Positions 45,969 through 54,121 of a stretch of DNA of 64,000 nt are shown here, piece after piece. Positions within the stretch are counted from its first letter, which is position 1; the number at the start of each line of letters is the position of its first letter. The DNA is taken from NCBI GenBank assembly GCA_023150945.1, contig JAKLJX010000008.1:186001-250000 (forward strand), given 5' to 3'. Source of the stretch: a bacterium (GTDB taxonomy: Bacteria > Zhuqueibacterota > Zhuqueibacteria > Zhuqueibacterales > Zhuqueibacteraceae). The notes beneath the pieces were generated by a model, which saw nothing but the letters and a program-made list of their open reading frames with translations, was not told the origin of the DNA and made no database searches. A program made the translations under genes and the position numbers.

Positions 45969-47136
45969 CGGATTTCTTGCGGTCACGATACCACTGCACG
46001 CGCGCCAGCGGCACTTTGGCCAGGCCGCGGCCCGGCCGGCTCGCACCGCTGCCCTGCGTTGAAATATTGAGCAAAACGCCGATGCCGATCAAATTCATGA
46101 TGAGCGCGGTGCCGCCGTAGCTCACGAACGGCAGCGGAATGCCGGTGGTGGGCAACAGATTGGTGACCACGGACATGTTCACAAACGCGCCCAAGCCGAT
46201 CGTGCAGGTGATGCCGAATGCGGTCAGCCGGCCGGCGGCATCAGGCGCCTGGCGCGCAATGCTGAAACCGCGCCACAGAATGACCAGAAACAGCACCACC
46301 ACCGTCAGGGTTCCGATCAAGCCCAACTCCTCACCAATGATGGAAAGAATGAAATCGGTGAAGGGATCGGGCAGGAACAGGAGCTTCTGTTTGCTCTGGC
46401 CCAAGCCCACGCCCAGCAGGCCGCCGGTGCCGAGGCCGATCAGCGATTGCTTCACCTGCCAGGCGGGTTCGGCGTGGCCCATCAAAGAATCCACGAAAGC
46501 TTCGACGCGGCCGCGCTGATACGCGACCCGCGCCGTGAGCGCCAGCCCGGCCAATACCACCGAAGACGCCAGGGCAAAGAGATGCGACCAGCGCGCGCCC
46601 GCGAGAAAGAGCATGGCCGCCACCGTTGCCGCGATGATCAGCGCGGTTCCCAAATCCGGCTCGAGTGCCACGGTGATCACCACCACGCCGGCGAGCAGGA
46701 GCTGCGGCGCCAGGCCGTCGCCAAGTTTGCGAATATCGAGCTGGGGCTTGGCGAGATTCATGGCGAGATAGAAGATCAGGCCGTATTTGGCCAGCTCGGA
46801 GGGTTGAAATTGCACCGAGCCGAGCATGAGCCAGCGCCGTGAGCCGCGAATCGTCCAGGCCTCCGGCGCAAACAGCAGCGCCACCAGCAGCCCGACGCTG
46901 AACAAGTAAACCAGCGGTGACACGCGCAATACGTGATGGTAATCGAGCCGCATCATCAGGAAGCCGAGCAGCAAGCCGAGCAGAAGGCGGATCATCTGGC
47001 GTTTGAGATAGAACATGCTGTCCTGATGCAGGCGCTCTGCGCGCGCCGAGCTGGCGGTGAACACGAAATAGACGCTGAGCAGCAGCAGCAGCAGCACCGC
47101 AACCAGTAGAATGACATCGACAGGGCGACGTACCAT
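45961..47136 (-). CDS. ftsW: Septal peptidoglycan glycosyltransferase FtsW (SEDS family)
   Basis: 391 residues with about ten transmembrane helices. SEDS polymerase partner of FtsI. Motifs include SRRWLMLGSVQFQPSELAKYGLI, VALEPDLGTALI, SIIGEELGLIGT and NLLPTTGIPLPFVSYGGT. Its ATG begins on the last base of the mraY stop codon, so the two are translationally coupled. murD, which often lies between mraY and ftsW, is missing. Confidence 0.95.
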   Translation of the reverse strand: MVRRPVDVILLVAVLLLLLLSVYFVFTASSARAERLHQDSMFYLKRQMIRLLLGLLLGFLMMRLDYHHVLRVSPLVYLFSVGLLVALLFAPEAWTIRGSRRWLMLGSVQFQPSELAKYGLIFYLAMNLAKPQLDIRKLGDGLAPQLLLAGVVVITVALEPDLGTALIIAATVAAMLFLAGARWSHLFALASSVVLAGLALTARVAYQRGRVEAFVDSLMGHAEPAWQVKQSLIGLGTGGLLGVGLGQSKQKLLFLPDPFTDFILSIIGEELGLIGTLTVVVLFLVILWRGFSIARQAPDAAGRLTAFGITCTIGLGAFVNMSVVTNLLPTTGIPLPFVSYGGTALIMNLIGIGVLLNISTQGSGASRPGRGLAKVPLARVQWYRDRKKSDG

Positions 47137-48248
47137 CAGCGTACCTTGAAGGTGGCGAGCGTGAGCAGCGCGAGCAGAATGCCGATGATCCAGAAGCGCA
47201 CAACAACTTGCGGCTCGCTCCAGCCCTTCAGTTCAAAATGGTGATGCAGGGGCGCCATGCGAAAGATGCGCTTGCCGCCGGTGCGCCGGAAATACCAGAC
47301 TTGCAGAATGACGGACAGGCTCTCCGCCACGAACATGCCGCCAATGATCGGCAGCAGCAATTCTTTCTTCACCAGAACCGCGAGCGCGCCCAGCGCGCTG
47401 CCCAGGGCGAGCGAGCCGGTGTCGCCCATGAACACCTGCGCCGGATGAGCGTTGTACCACAGAAAACCCAGCGCCGCGCCAAACAACGCGGCGCAGAAAA
47501 CCGTGAGTTCGCCGGCGCCCGGCAGGAACAGGATGTTGAGATAATCGCTGAAATCCGTACGGCCGGAGACATAACTGATCAGCGCCCAGGCTGCGGCGGA
47601 GATCGCCACCAAGCCGGCGGCCAAGCCGTCGAGACCGTCAGTCAAGTTCACCGAGTTGCTGGTGGCGGTGATGATGAAGATCACCACCAGCACATACGGG
47701 ATGAAACTCAGCGGATAAGCCAGGCTCAGGCCCAGGTCGAATTCGAAATTCTTGAAAAACGGCACGGTCGTGAGCGTGGCGATGCCGTCGAATTGCGGCG
47801 TAAAGTAAATGATCGTGCCGAGCACGAATCCCAGCGAGACCTGGCCGACGATCTTGTAGCGGCCATAGAGGCCCTTGGGCAGCTTCTTGACGACTTTGAG
47901 ATAATCATCCACGAAGCCAACGATGCCCATCCACACCGTGGCGAGCACGACCAGCGCGACATAGATGGTGGCGCGCGCCCACAACAGCGTGGGCAGCAGC
48001 ACCGCCGCCAGGATGATGAACCCGCCCATGGTGGGCGTGCCCTGTTTTTTCAAATGGGTCTGCGGGCCATCCTTGCGGACTTCCTGGCCAATCAGCCGCA
48101 CGCGCAGCGCATGAATCAACCGCGGGCCTATCACGAAGCTGATCAACAACGCCGTGATCGCCGCAAAGGCCGCCCGCACCGAGATGTATTGAAACAGATT
48201 GAAGCCGGAAACATACTTGCTCAACGGATAGAGCAGATAGTACAACAT
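47136..48248 (-). CDS. mraY: Phospho-MurNAc-pentapeptide transferase MraY
   Basis: 370 residues from the ATG at 48248 (AGGAG ahead; the longer frame adds twelve unmatched residues). Integral membrane enzyme that makes lipid I from UDP-MurNAc-pentapeptide and undecaprenyl phosphate. Conserved KKQGTPTMGGFIIL, WMGIVGFVDDYLKV, NSVNLTDGLDGLAAG, MGDTGSLALGSALG and the MAPLHHHFEL box with the catalytic His cluster. About ten transmembrane helices. Confidence 0.96.
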   Translation of the reverse strand: MLYYLLYPLSKYVSGFNLFQYISVRAAFAAITALLISFVIGPRLIHALRVRLIGQEVRKDGPQTHLKKQGTPTMGGFIILAAVLLPTLLWARATIYVALVVLATVWMGIVGFVDDYLKVVKKLPKGLYGRYKIVGQVSLGFVLGTIIYFTPQFDGIATLTTVPFFKNFEFDLGLSLAYPLSFIPYVLVVIFIITATSNSVNLTDGLDGLAAGLVAISAAAWALISYVSGRTDFSDYLNILFLPGAGELTVFCAALFGAALGFLWYNAHPAQVFMGDTGSLALGSALGALAVLVKKELLLPIIGGMFVAESLSVILQVWYFRRTGGKRIFRMAPLHHHFELKGWSEPQVVVRFWIIGILLALLTLATFKVR

Positions 48249-48302
48249 GACGGCTCCTATGGTTGTGCACTCTACCGCGGCCAACCTGGTTGGGTCACCG
48301 CC

Positions 48303-49688
48303 TCACGCTTGCGCCGGCAGCTTTTCCAACACTTGCTCCATGGCCATGCCCCGGCTGCCTTTGAGCAGAAGCACATCCCCCTCGCGCACCGAGCGACTCA
48401 CCTCATACATCAAATCGTTTTTGTCTTCAAAATGGAGCGCCCAGCAATGCTGGCCAACGGCATGCACGAGATGCCTCATTTGCGGGCCATAGGCAAACAC
48501 CGCCTGGAGCGGGAGCGTGGTGATGAACTCGCCCAGTTCCCGGTGCACCATCTCGGCGCTGGCGCCCATTTCCAGCATATCGCCCAGAATCGCAAGGCGG
48601 CGGCCGTGCTCGGGTTTGGGATATTGCGCGAGAAATTCCAGCGCCGCTTTCATGGACTCGGGATTGGCATTGTAGGCGTCGTTGATGATCGTCATGCCGG
48701 CAGTGTGCAAAATCTGCATGCGCTTGGCGACGCCGGCGAAGCTCTCGAGGCCGGCCGAGATGGTGGCGGGATCGAGGCCGAGGAAATCCGCCACGGCAAT
48801 CGCCGCAAGGGCGTTGCTGGCATTGTGCGCGCCCGGCACCGGCAGGCGAATTTCCCTCTCCCGCCAAGTGAGCGTCACATGGCCCTCAGGGTCAATGGCT
48901 TTGATGGTGCCGCGCACTTGCGCGGGGTTGTGCAGGCCAAAGGTGATCGTCTTCAAGCCGGAGGGATGCACTGCCACCAGCCGGTTGTCATCCGCATTCA
49001 AGAAAGCGATGCCGTCGTGCGCCTGCAGATAGGCAAACAGCTCGGTCTTGGCGCGCGCCACGCCGGCGAGATCGCCGAAAAATTCAACGTGCGCGCGACC
49101 GACATTGGTGATCAGGCCGTAGTTGGGCGCGGCGAGGTCGCACAGGCCGGCAATTTCATCGAAATGATTCGCGCCCATTTCGATCACCGCCAGCTCATGC
49201 GCGTGCGTGAGCTGCGACAACGTCAGCGGCACGCCAATGTGATTGTTGAGATTGCCACTCGTTTTGTGCACGAGATGCTTGCGCGACAACAGTGCCGCCA
49301 GCATCTCTTTGGTGGTGGTTTTGCCGTTGCTGCCGGTGAGCGCGACCACCGGCTTGCCCCAGCGCCGGCGAATGGTCCGGCCCAGGCGCTGCAAGGCCAG
49401 CAGCGGATCGTCGACGACGATGAAGTTGCCTTTGCTGCGCGGGTGGCTGCGGCGCCACGCCCTGGCCACCACGGCCGCCAGCGCCTGGCGATTGAAAACC
49501 TGCGGCAGAAAATCATGGCCGTCGAATTTATCCCCCTGCAAGGCGAAGAACAGCTCATTCACGCTGCAGGTGCGGGAATCGGTGGAGAGGGCCGCGGGCC
49601 GGGTGGCGAGCAGGCTCGCGTCGCCCACATAGGTCGCGGCTTCCTCACAGGCCCGCAGGACTTCACCCAGAGTTAGAATGATTGGCAT
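48303..49688 (-). CDS. murF: UDP-MurNAc-tripeptide:D-Ala-D-Ala ligase MurF
   Basis: 461 residues. Cytoplasmic ligase that adds D-Ala-D-Ala to the UDP-MurNAc tripeptide. ATP loop TGSNGKTTTKEM (119-130), VIEMGANHFDEIAGL and the ligase pattern INDAYNANPESMKAALEF. The last is specific to MurF and argues against MurE. It follows ftsI directly, where murE would normally stand. Confidence 0.94.
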   Translation of the reverse strand: MPIILTLGEVLRACEEAATYVGDASLLATRPAALSTDSRTCSVNELFFALQGDKFDGHDFLPQVFNRQALAAVVARAWRRSHPRSKGNFIVVDDPLLALQRLGRTIRRRWGKPVVALTGSNGKTTTKEMLAALLSRKHLVHKTSGNLNNHIGVPLTLSQLTHAHELAVIEMGANHFDEIAGLCDLAAPNYGLITNVGRAHVEFFGDLAGVARAKTELFAYLQAHDGIAFLNADDNRLVAVHPSGLKTITFGLHNPAQVRGTIKAIDPEGHVTLTWREREIRLPVPGAHNASNALAAIAVADFLGLDPATISAGLESFAGVAKRMQILHTAGMTIINDAYNANPESMKAALEFLAQYPKPEHGRRLAILGDMLEMGASAEMVHRELGEFITTLPLQAVFAYGPQMRHLVHAVGQHCWALHFEDKNDLMYEVSRSVREGDVLLLKGSRGMAMEQVLEKLPAQA

Positions 49689-49762
49689 CTCGTCATCCGA
49701 TTCAAGTAATCGTCACTCTTTCCCCCGCCCAGCAGCGGTGCGTGGCACCGCCCTGCCGGGGA

Positions 49763-51967
49763 TCAATGCACCACGGCCTCGCGGGCAACCGGCACCTCCG
49801 AGCGGCAGCGCAGCTCGCAGCGCACGCCGGAGGTGATCGGCGTGCCGGCCGGCGGGTACTGCTGCACCACTCGGCCGCTGCCGACCACGCGCGCCTCCAC
49901 GTTGGCCACGGACAGCAGGCGCAGCGCCTGCCGCAGGGAAAGTCCAACCAGCGCGGGCATGGTCTGCGGCTGGCGGCGTGATTGCTCGGTTTGAAAGAGC
50001 TGCAACGTCACCGGCGAATTGCGAAACACGACGGCGCCGGGTGGCGGCAGTTGATTGAGAATGAAATCGCCTTCGCCGTCCCAGATCGGCTTGAGTTCGA
50101 GGTTTTCCAGGATTTCTTCGACCACGCTGCGATGGCGGCTGGTCAGGTCCGGTACGACGATTTTGCGGGGATCCATGATCATCTCACTGAAGTTTTCGGT
50201 TTGCTCGTGGCTGCGGTGCGCAGAGGTGACGGCACCGGCTTCCACGCCCAACATGCGCTCGGCGATACGGCGAAACGCGGGCGCGGCCACCATGGCGCCC
50301 CAGTGATCGCGGCGCGGATTTTCGATCATCACCACGATCAGATAGCGCGGCTGCTCCGCCGGAAAGAAGCCCACGAAAGACGAGAGGAAATTGCCGCTGG
50401 AGTAACCGCGGGCGTTTTCCAAAGTGCGGCGGGCGGTGCCGGTTTTGCCGGCGATGCGAACGCCGTCGATTTTGGCATTCTTGCCGGTGCCCTGCTGTAC
50501 CACGCCTTCCAGCAGGTGCGTCAGCGTTGCCGACACTTCCCGGCTCAGGACGCGCCGCACGACTTCCGGCTGCTCGTCGCGCGTTACTCTTCCCTTGCTG
50601 TCGGCTATGCCGGCGATCACCCGCGGCCGCAACAGCAGGCCGCCATTCGCGACTGCGCCATAGGCCATGGCCATTTGCACCGCGGTCACGGAAACTTCAT
50701 AGCCCATGGCCATGGCAGCGATCGTGTAGCCCGACCAATCACCCGGCGGCTTGAGCGTGCCGCCGGCCTCGCCCTCCAGGCCAGTGCGCGCCGGCATGCC
50801 GAAACCAAAGTCGCGCGCGTAACGATAGATCTTTTCCTTGCCCGCCAGCCGCGCCAGCTTGGTGGTGCCGATGTTGCTGGAGTTGGCCAGCACTTGCGCG
50901 ACCGTGAGATTGCCGTAGCGCTCACCATGATCGGTGATGACTTTGCCGGCAAACTTGTAGGCGCCATTCTCACAGTAGATGACGTCATGGGGTTGCCGGA
51001 TCTTCTCCTGCAGGACGGTGGCGAGCGTCACCAGTTTGAACGTCGAACCCGGCTCCACTTGATCGGTGACCGCGCGGTTGCGCCGCGTGGCCGGTGAATA
51101 GGCGCCGGGGTTGTTGAGATCAAAGCCCGGCTCGCAGGCCAGCGCGAGAACTTCGCCGGTGCGGGGATCAGTGATGGTCACCGTGCCGCTGCTGGCCGCG
51201 AAGAAGTCGAGGCTGGCGCGCAACTCCTCGGTGGCGATCGTCTGCAGGATGTAGTCGATGGTCAGATACACGTGCTGGCCGTGCACCGGTTGCACTTCCG
51301 GCATGGCGAGATCGGGCAGCGCGTTGCCGATCGCATCCCGCTGCAGCACGCGGCGGCCGTCCTGCCCGCGCAGCAACGAATCACACGCCAGTTCGATGCC
51401 GGAGATGCCGCGGCCGTCGACGTCGGTGAAGCCGATCAGGTGCGCGCCGATTTCCTTGTGCGGATAGCGGCGCCGGGCATCTTTTTCGAGGCGCAGGCCG
51501 GGAATCTTGCTCGCCTGAATCTTTTGGGCAAGCTCGGCGTCCACGCGACGCTTCAGCCACACGAACGGCAGATCGGTGCGCATGCGCGCCAGCAGCGCCG
51601 CGGCCGGCTCATGCAGCAGCGGCGCCAGCTTGTTGGCCAGGCTGCGGCGATCCTTCACCTGGCGGAGATCGACGCCCACGGAAATGCAGGCGTCGTTGAG
51701 CGCCAGCAGGTTTTGGTTGCGGTCATAGATAATGCCGCGTTGCGCTTCCAGCGGGATGGCGGTGTAATGCTGCGCCTTGGCGAGGTCGCGATACTTGCCG
51801 CTTTGCCAGACTTCGACATAGAGCAGCCGCAGCACGACACAGATGGCAAAGAACAAAAAAAAACCTTCGACAAAAACGACGCGGTTCAGCGGCCCGGCGA
51901 CTTTCGGCTTGGGCGGCTTCCGCAGCAGCGGCACGAGGCGGGAACCTGTCGTCGGGCGCGTCCTCAT
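49763..51967 (-). CDS. ftsI: Septal transpeptidase FtsI/PBP with two PASTA domains
   Basis: 734 residues. Single N-terminal helix (VVFVEGFFLFFAICVVLRLL), dimerisation domain (AQRGIIYDRNQNLLA), then the transpeptidase with SxxK at S308-TFK311, SSN at 363-365 and KTG at 508-510. Two PASTA repeats follow (about 602-662 and 672-728). PASTA tails on the division PBP are typical of Gram-positives and of some FCB and related phyla; they bind peptidoglycan or modulate beta-lactam response. Its start overlaps the stop of ftsL by four bases. Confidence 0.95.
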   Translation of the reverse strand: MRTRPTTGSRLVPLLRKPPKPKVAGPLNRVVFVEGFFLFFAICVVLRLLYVEVWQSGKYRDLAKAQHYTAIPLEAQRGIIYDRNQNLLALNDACISVGVDLRQVKDRRSLANKLAPLLHEPAAALLARMRTDLPFVWLKRRVDAELAQKIQASKIPGLRLEKDARRRYPHKEIGAHLIGFTDVDGRGISGIELACDSLLRGQDGRRVLQRDAIGNALPDLAMPEVQPVHGQHVYLTIDYILQTIATEELRASLDFFAASSGTVTITDPRTGEVLALACEPGFDLNNPGAYSPATRRNRAVTDQVEPGSTFKLVTLATVLQEKIRQPHDVIYCENGAYKFAGKVITDHGERYGNLTVAQVLANSSNIGTTKLARLAGKEKIYRYARDFGFGMPARTGLEGEAGGTLKPPGDWSGYTIAAMAMGYEVSVTAVQMAMAYGAVANGGLLLRPRVIAGIADSKGRVTRDEQPEVVRRVLSREVSATLTHLLEGVVQQGTGKNAKIDGVRIAGKTGTARRTLENARGYSSGNFLSSFVGFFPAEQPRYLIVVMIENPRRDHWGAMVAAPAFRRIAERMLGVEAGAVTSAHRSHEQTENFSEMIMDPRKIVVPDLTSRHRSVVEEILENLELKPIWDGEGDFILNQLPPPGAVVFRNSPVTLQLFQTEQSRRQPQTMPALVGLSLRQALRLLSVANVEARVVGSGRVVQQYPPAGTPITSGVRCELRCRSEVPVAREAVVH

Positions 51968-52362
51968 TCCGGTGTGACGACAATCAGTTTGGTGGCAACC
52001 CTGGTCATGTGTAATTGCTCCCGTGCAATCTTGGCAATGCGGCCATAGCCTCCCAGTTGTTCGGCGCGCACCAGCAAACGAGTGTTCTGTTCCTGCAACT
52101 CGCGCTTCTGCGTCTCCGCGCGCGCAACGGCCACCGCCAGATCACTGACCGCCACGCGCAGCCAGATCAACAGCAGGCCGAAAAACAGCAGCAGGAAGAA
52201 GGGCGTGATCAAGGCAGCCCAGACCCGCCCCGCGCTGACGCCGGTGCGGCCGCTGCGTGGCGAGGGCTGCGCAACGCGCCGCACAGGGTGCGAGGCCACG
52301 CGCGGCCGAGGTTGGCGGCGGGCAGGCGCGCGACGCGCGATTTTGGGGCTGGCCATGGTCAT
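51964..52362 (-). CDS. ftsL: FtsL-like division protein
   Basis: 132 residues from the ATG at 52362, which overlaps the rsmH stop; a longer frame would run far into rsmH. A basic Pro/Arg-rich cytoplasmic tail is followed by one helix (VWAALITPFFLLLFFGLLLIWL) and a coiled coil with heptads (AVARAETQKRELQEQNTRLLVRAEQL). The short end IAREQLHMTRVATKLIVV resembles FtsL/DivIC. Sequence is poorly conserved in this family, so the call rests on topology and place between rsmH and ftsI. Confidence 0.8.
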   Translation of the reverse strand: MTMASPKIARRAPARRQPRPRVASHPVRRVAQPSPRSGRTGVSAGRVWAALITPFFLLLFFGLLLIWLRVAVSDLAVAVARAETQKRELQEQNTRLLVRAEQLGGYGRIAKIAREQLHMTRVATKLIVVTPE

Positions 52363-53306
52363 CGTTTCTGGAGTACTCGCAATTTTGCGCTGCGGCTGCG
52401 GCGATTCGCCGCGATTTCCTCGGGCGTGGGTGTGATCGGCCGGGGGGTCAGCACGACGGCCAAGCTCTGCCGGCCGCACACGCACACCGGCAACTCAGGC
52501 GGGCAGGTGCAACTTCGCGCCTGGCTGCGGAAAAAGTCTTTGACGATGCGGTCTTCGAGTGAATGATAGCTGATGACGGCCAGCCGGCCGCCGGGCGCCA
52601 GGCAATCGAACGCCTGCGTGAGAAATTCGCGCAAGGCCTGCAGTTCATCATTCACTGCGATGCGCAGCGCCTGAAACACGCGCGCGATCGCTTTAATCCG
52701 ATGAGGGCCGCGCACCACGCCTTCGATAATCAAGCGAAGATCAGTCGTCGTCCGGATCGTCTGCCGTCGCCGCTGTTGCACGATGGCTCGCGCGATTGCC
52801 CGGGCTTGCCTCTCTTCGCCATAGTCCCGCAGGAGACGCACCAGTTCGTCTTGTTCCAGAGCCGCCAATAGCTCCGCTGCAGTTTGGGGGAGGGAAGGGT
52901 TCAGGCGCAGATCGAGCGGACCCTCATCGAGATAACTGAAGCCACGTTCCGGCAAATCGATTTGGCGCGAGCTGATGCCGAGATCGGCGAGCACGCCCGC
53001 GACCGGCGATACTCCCATCGTTGCCAAGAGGCCTGCGATTTGCCGGAAGTTGCCGAGCTTCAAAGAACAACGCCCTGCAAATTTCGCCAGCCGCTGCTGG
53101 GCGGCGGCGAGGGATTGTGGATCGACATCTATTCCGATAAGCTGTAGCCGTGGTGGTCCAGATTCGAGCAAGGCCAAACTGTGGCCGCCATCGCCCAACG
53201 TTGCATCGACGATCATGCCGGACGGGCCGGTGAGGAGGTGGGCGACCACTTCACGCACCAGCACCGGCACGTGAAACTCGCCCTGATGTAACGTTGGCGT
53301 TTGCAC
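52359..53306 (-). CDS. rsmH: 16S rRNA (cytosine1402-N4)-methyltransferase RsmH (MraW)
   Basis: 315 residues. SAM-dependent methylation of C1402 of 16S rRNA. Motifs VDATLGDGGHSLALLE, GIDVDPQSL, GVLADLGISSRQID, ERGFSYLDEGPLDLR and AVISYHSLEDRIVKDFF are diagnostic. The end RRSRSAKLRVLQ is the usual RsmH tail. It follows mraZ by 18 bases. Confidence 0.96.
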   Translation of the reverse strand: MQTPTLHQGEFHVPVLVREVVAHLLTGPSGMIVDATLGDGGHSLALLESGPPRLQLIGIDVDPQSLAAAQQRLAKFAGRCSLKLGNFRQIAGLLATMGVSPVAGVLADLGISSRQIDLPERGFSYLDEGPLDLRLNPSLPQTAAELLAALEQDELVRLLRDYGEERQARAIARAIVQQRRRQTIRTTTDLRLIIEGVVRGPHRIKAIARVFQALRIAVNDELQALREFLTQAFDCLAPGGRLAVISYHSLEDRIVKDFFRSQARSCTCPPELPVCVCGRQSLAVVLTPRPITPTPEEIAANRRSRSAKLRVLQKR

Positions 53307-53324
53307 TCGTCGTTTCTGCTCACG

Positions 53325-53780
53325 TCATCCTTTGAGACTGCCGGCGCGTCCTGCCGTCAAAAACTCGTCGTAGTGCGTTGCGTCCCACATATCAAAGAAA
53401 TCGCCCATCCCGACGTAACGAATCTCCTTCGTGATCTGGGCTGACTGCAGCAGCTCGGTCGGGATGTTGATGCGACCTTGATTGTCCAGCCGAACCTGAT
53501 GGCAGGTTGACAGAATGGACTGCATCTTGAAGATTCCAAGTTCGCTCTCTTCGTCGAAATTGGAAGCCATCGGCAAGATTTTCTCGCGGAAATATGAGGC
53601 GGGGTAGGCACGCAGAAAACACGCATTCTGCGTTTCCATCAGCCGCAACATGAGCGTCTTCATATCCCGAAGTTCGATGATCTCACGAATCTTGGCCGGG
53701 ATCGCCGCCCGGCCTTTATCATCGAGGCTCTGTTTGAACCGGCCGTAAAACTTTGGAATGATTTCGGAGAGTTCTACCAC
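53325..53780 (-). CDS. mraZ: Transcriptional regulator MraZ
   Basis: 151 residues, the usual length. Two AbrB-like halves are visible: YGRFKQSLDDKGRAAIPAKIRE and CHQVRLDNQGRINIPTELLQ, each with the D-x-x-GR-x-x-IP pattern. MraZ binds short direct repeats in its own promoter and represses the dcw operon. Start is GTG at 53780. Five box-like repeats lie directly upstream (53798-53842), so autoregulation is very likely here. Confidence 0.94.
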   Translation of the reverse strand: MVELSEIIPKFYGRFKQSLDDKGRAAIPAKIREIIELRDMKTLMLRLMETQNACFLRAYPASYFREKILPMASNFDEESELGIFKMQSILSTCHQVRLDNQGRINIPTELLQSAQITKEIRYVGMGDFFDMWDATHYDEFLTAGRAGSLKG

Positions 53781-53797
53781 GGCCTCAAACCCCAGTT

Positions 53798-53842
53798 AAC
53801 CATTTCTTTCCACTTTTCCCTACTTCTATCCACTTTTGCCCA
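53798..53842 (-). promoter_or_regulatory. Array of five MraZ boxes
   Basis: On the minus strand five pentamers TGGGC, TGGAT, TAGGG, TGGAA and TGGTT each alternate with a five-base A/G spacer (AAAAG, AGAAG, AAAAG, AGAAA), an exact 10-base period. Known MraZ sites are TGGGN repeats with five-base spacers. The array starts right after the -10 hexamer of the promoter. Confidence 0.75.
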
Positions 53843-53871
53843 ATGATAAAACAACAGCGCCTGAAAGTCAA
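53843..53871 (-). promoter_or_regulatory. Sigma-70-type promoter of the dcw operon
   Basis: Minus strand TTGACT (53866-53871), 17-base spacer, TATCAT (53843-53848). Transcription would start inside the MraZ-box array, about 55 bases before the mraZ start. Confidence 0.65.
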
Positions 53872-54121
53872 GGTTTTTTTTAGAAATTACATTAAAATAC
53901 CGCCATCCGCTTGATGTGTGAACAAAAAGACATTCTCGGCAAGACTTCTCCCCTTGCTTCTGTTAGGTTGAAATTGCAAATTGACCCGCCCGCAGGCTGC
54001 ACGAGAAATCCAAACAGCGAGGTCACTGCTTGCCTGCTTCGGACTCGCAGCAAGTATCGCCTGCCTCATCATCGCAATGATCGAGCGGGCACGGCGCCTC
54101 TTCGCATCGAAGGGAACGAAT

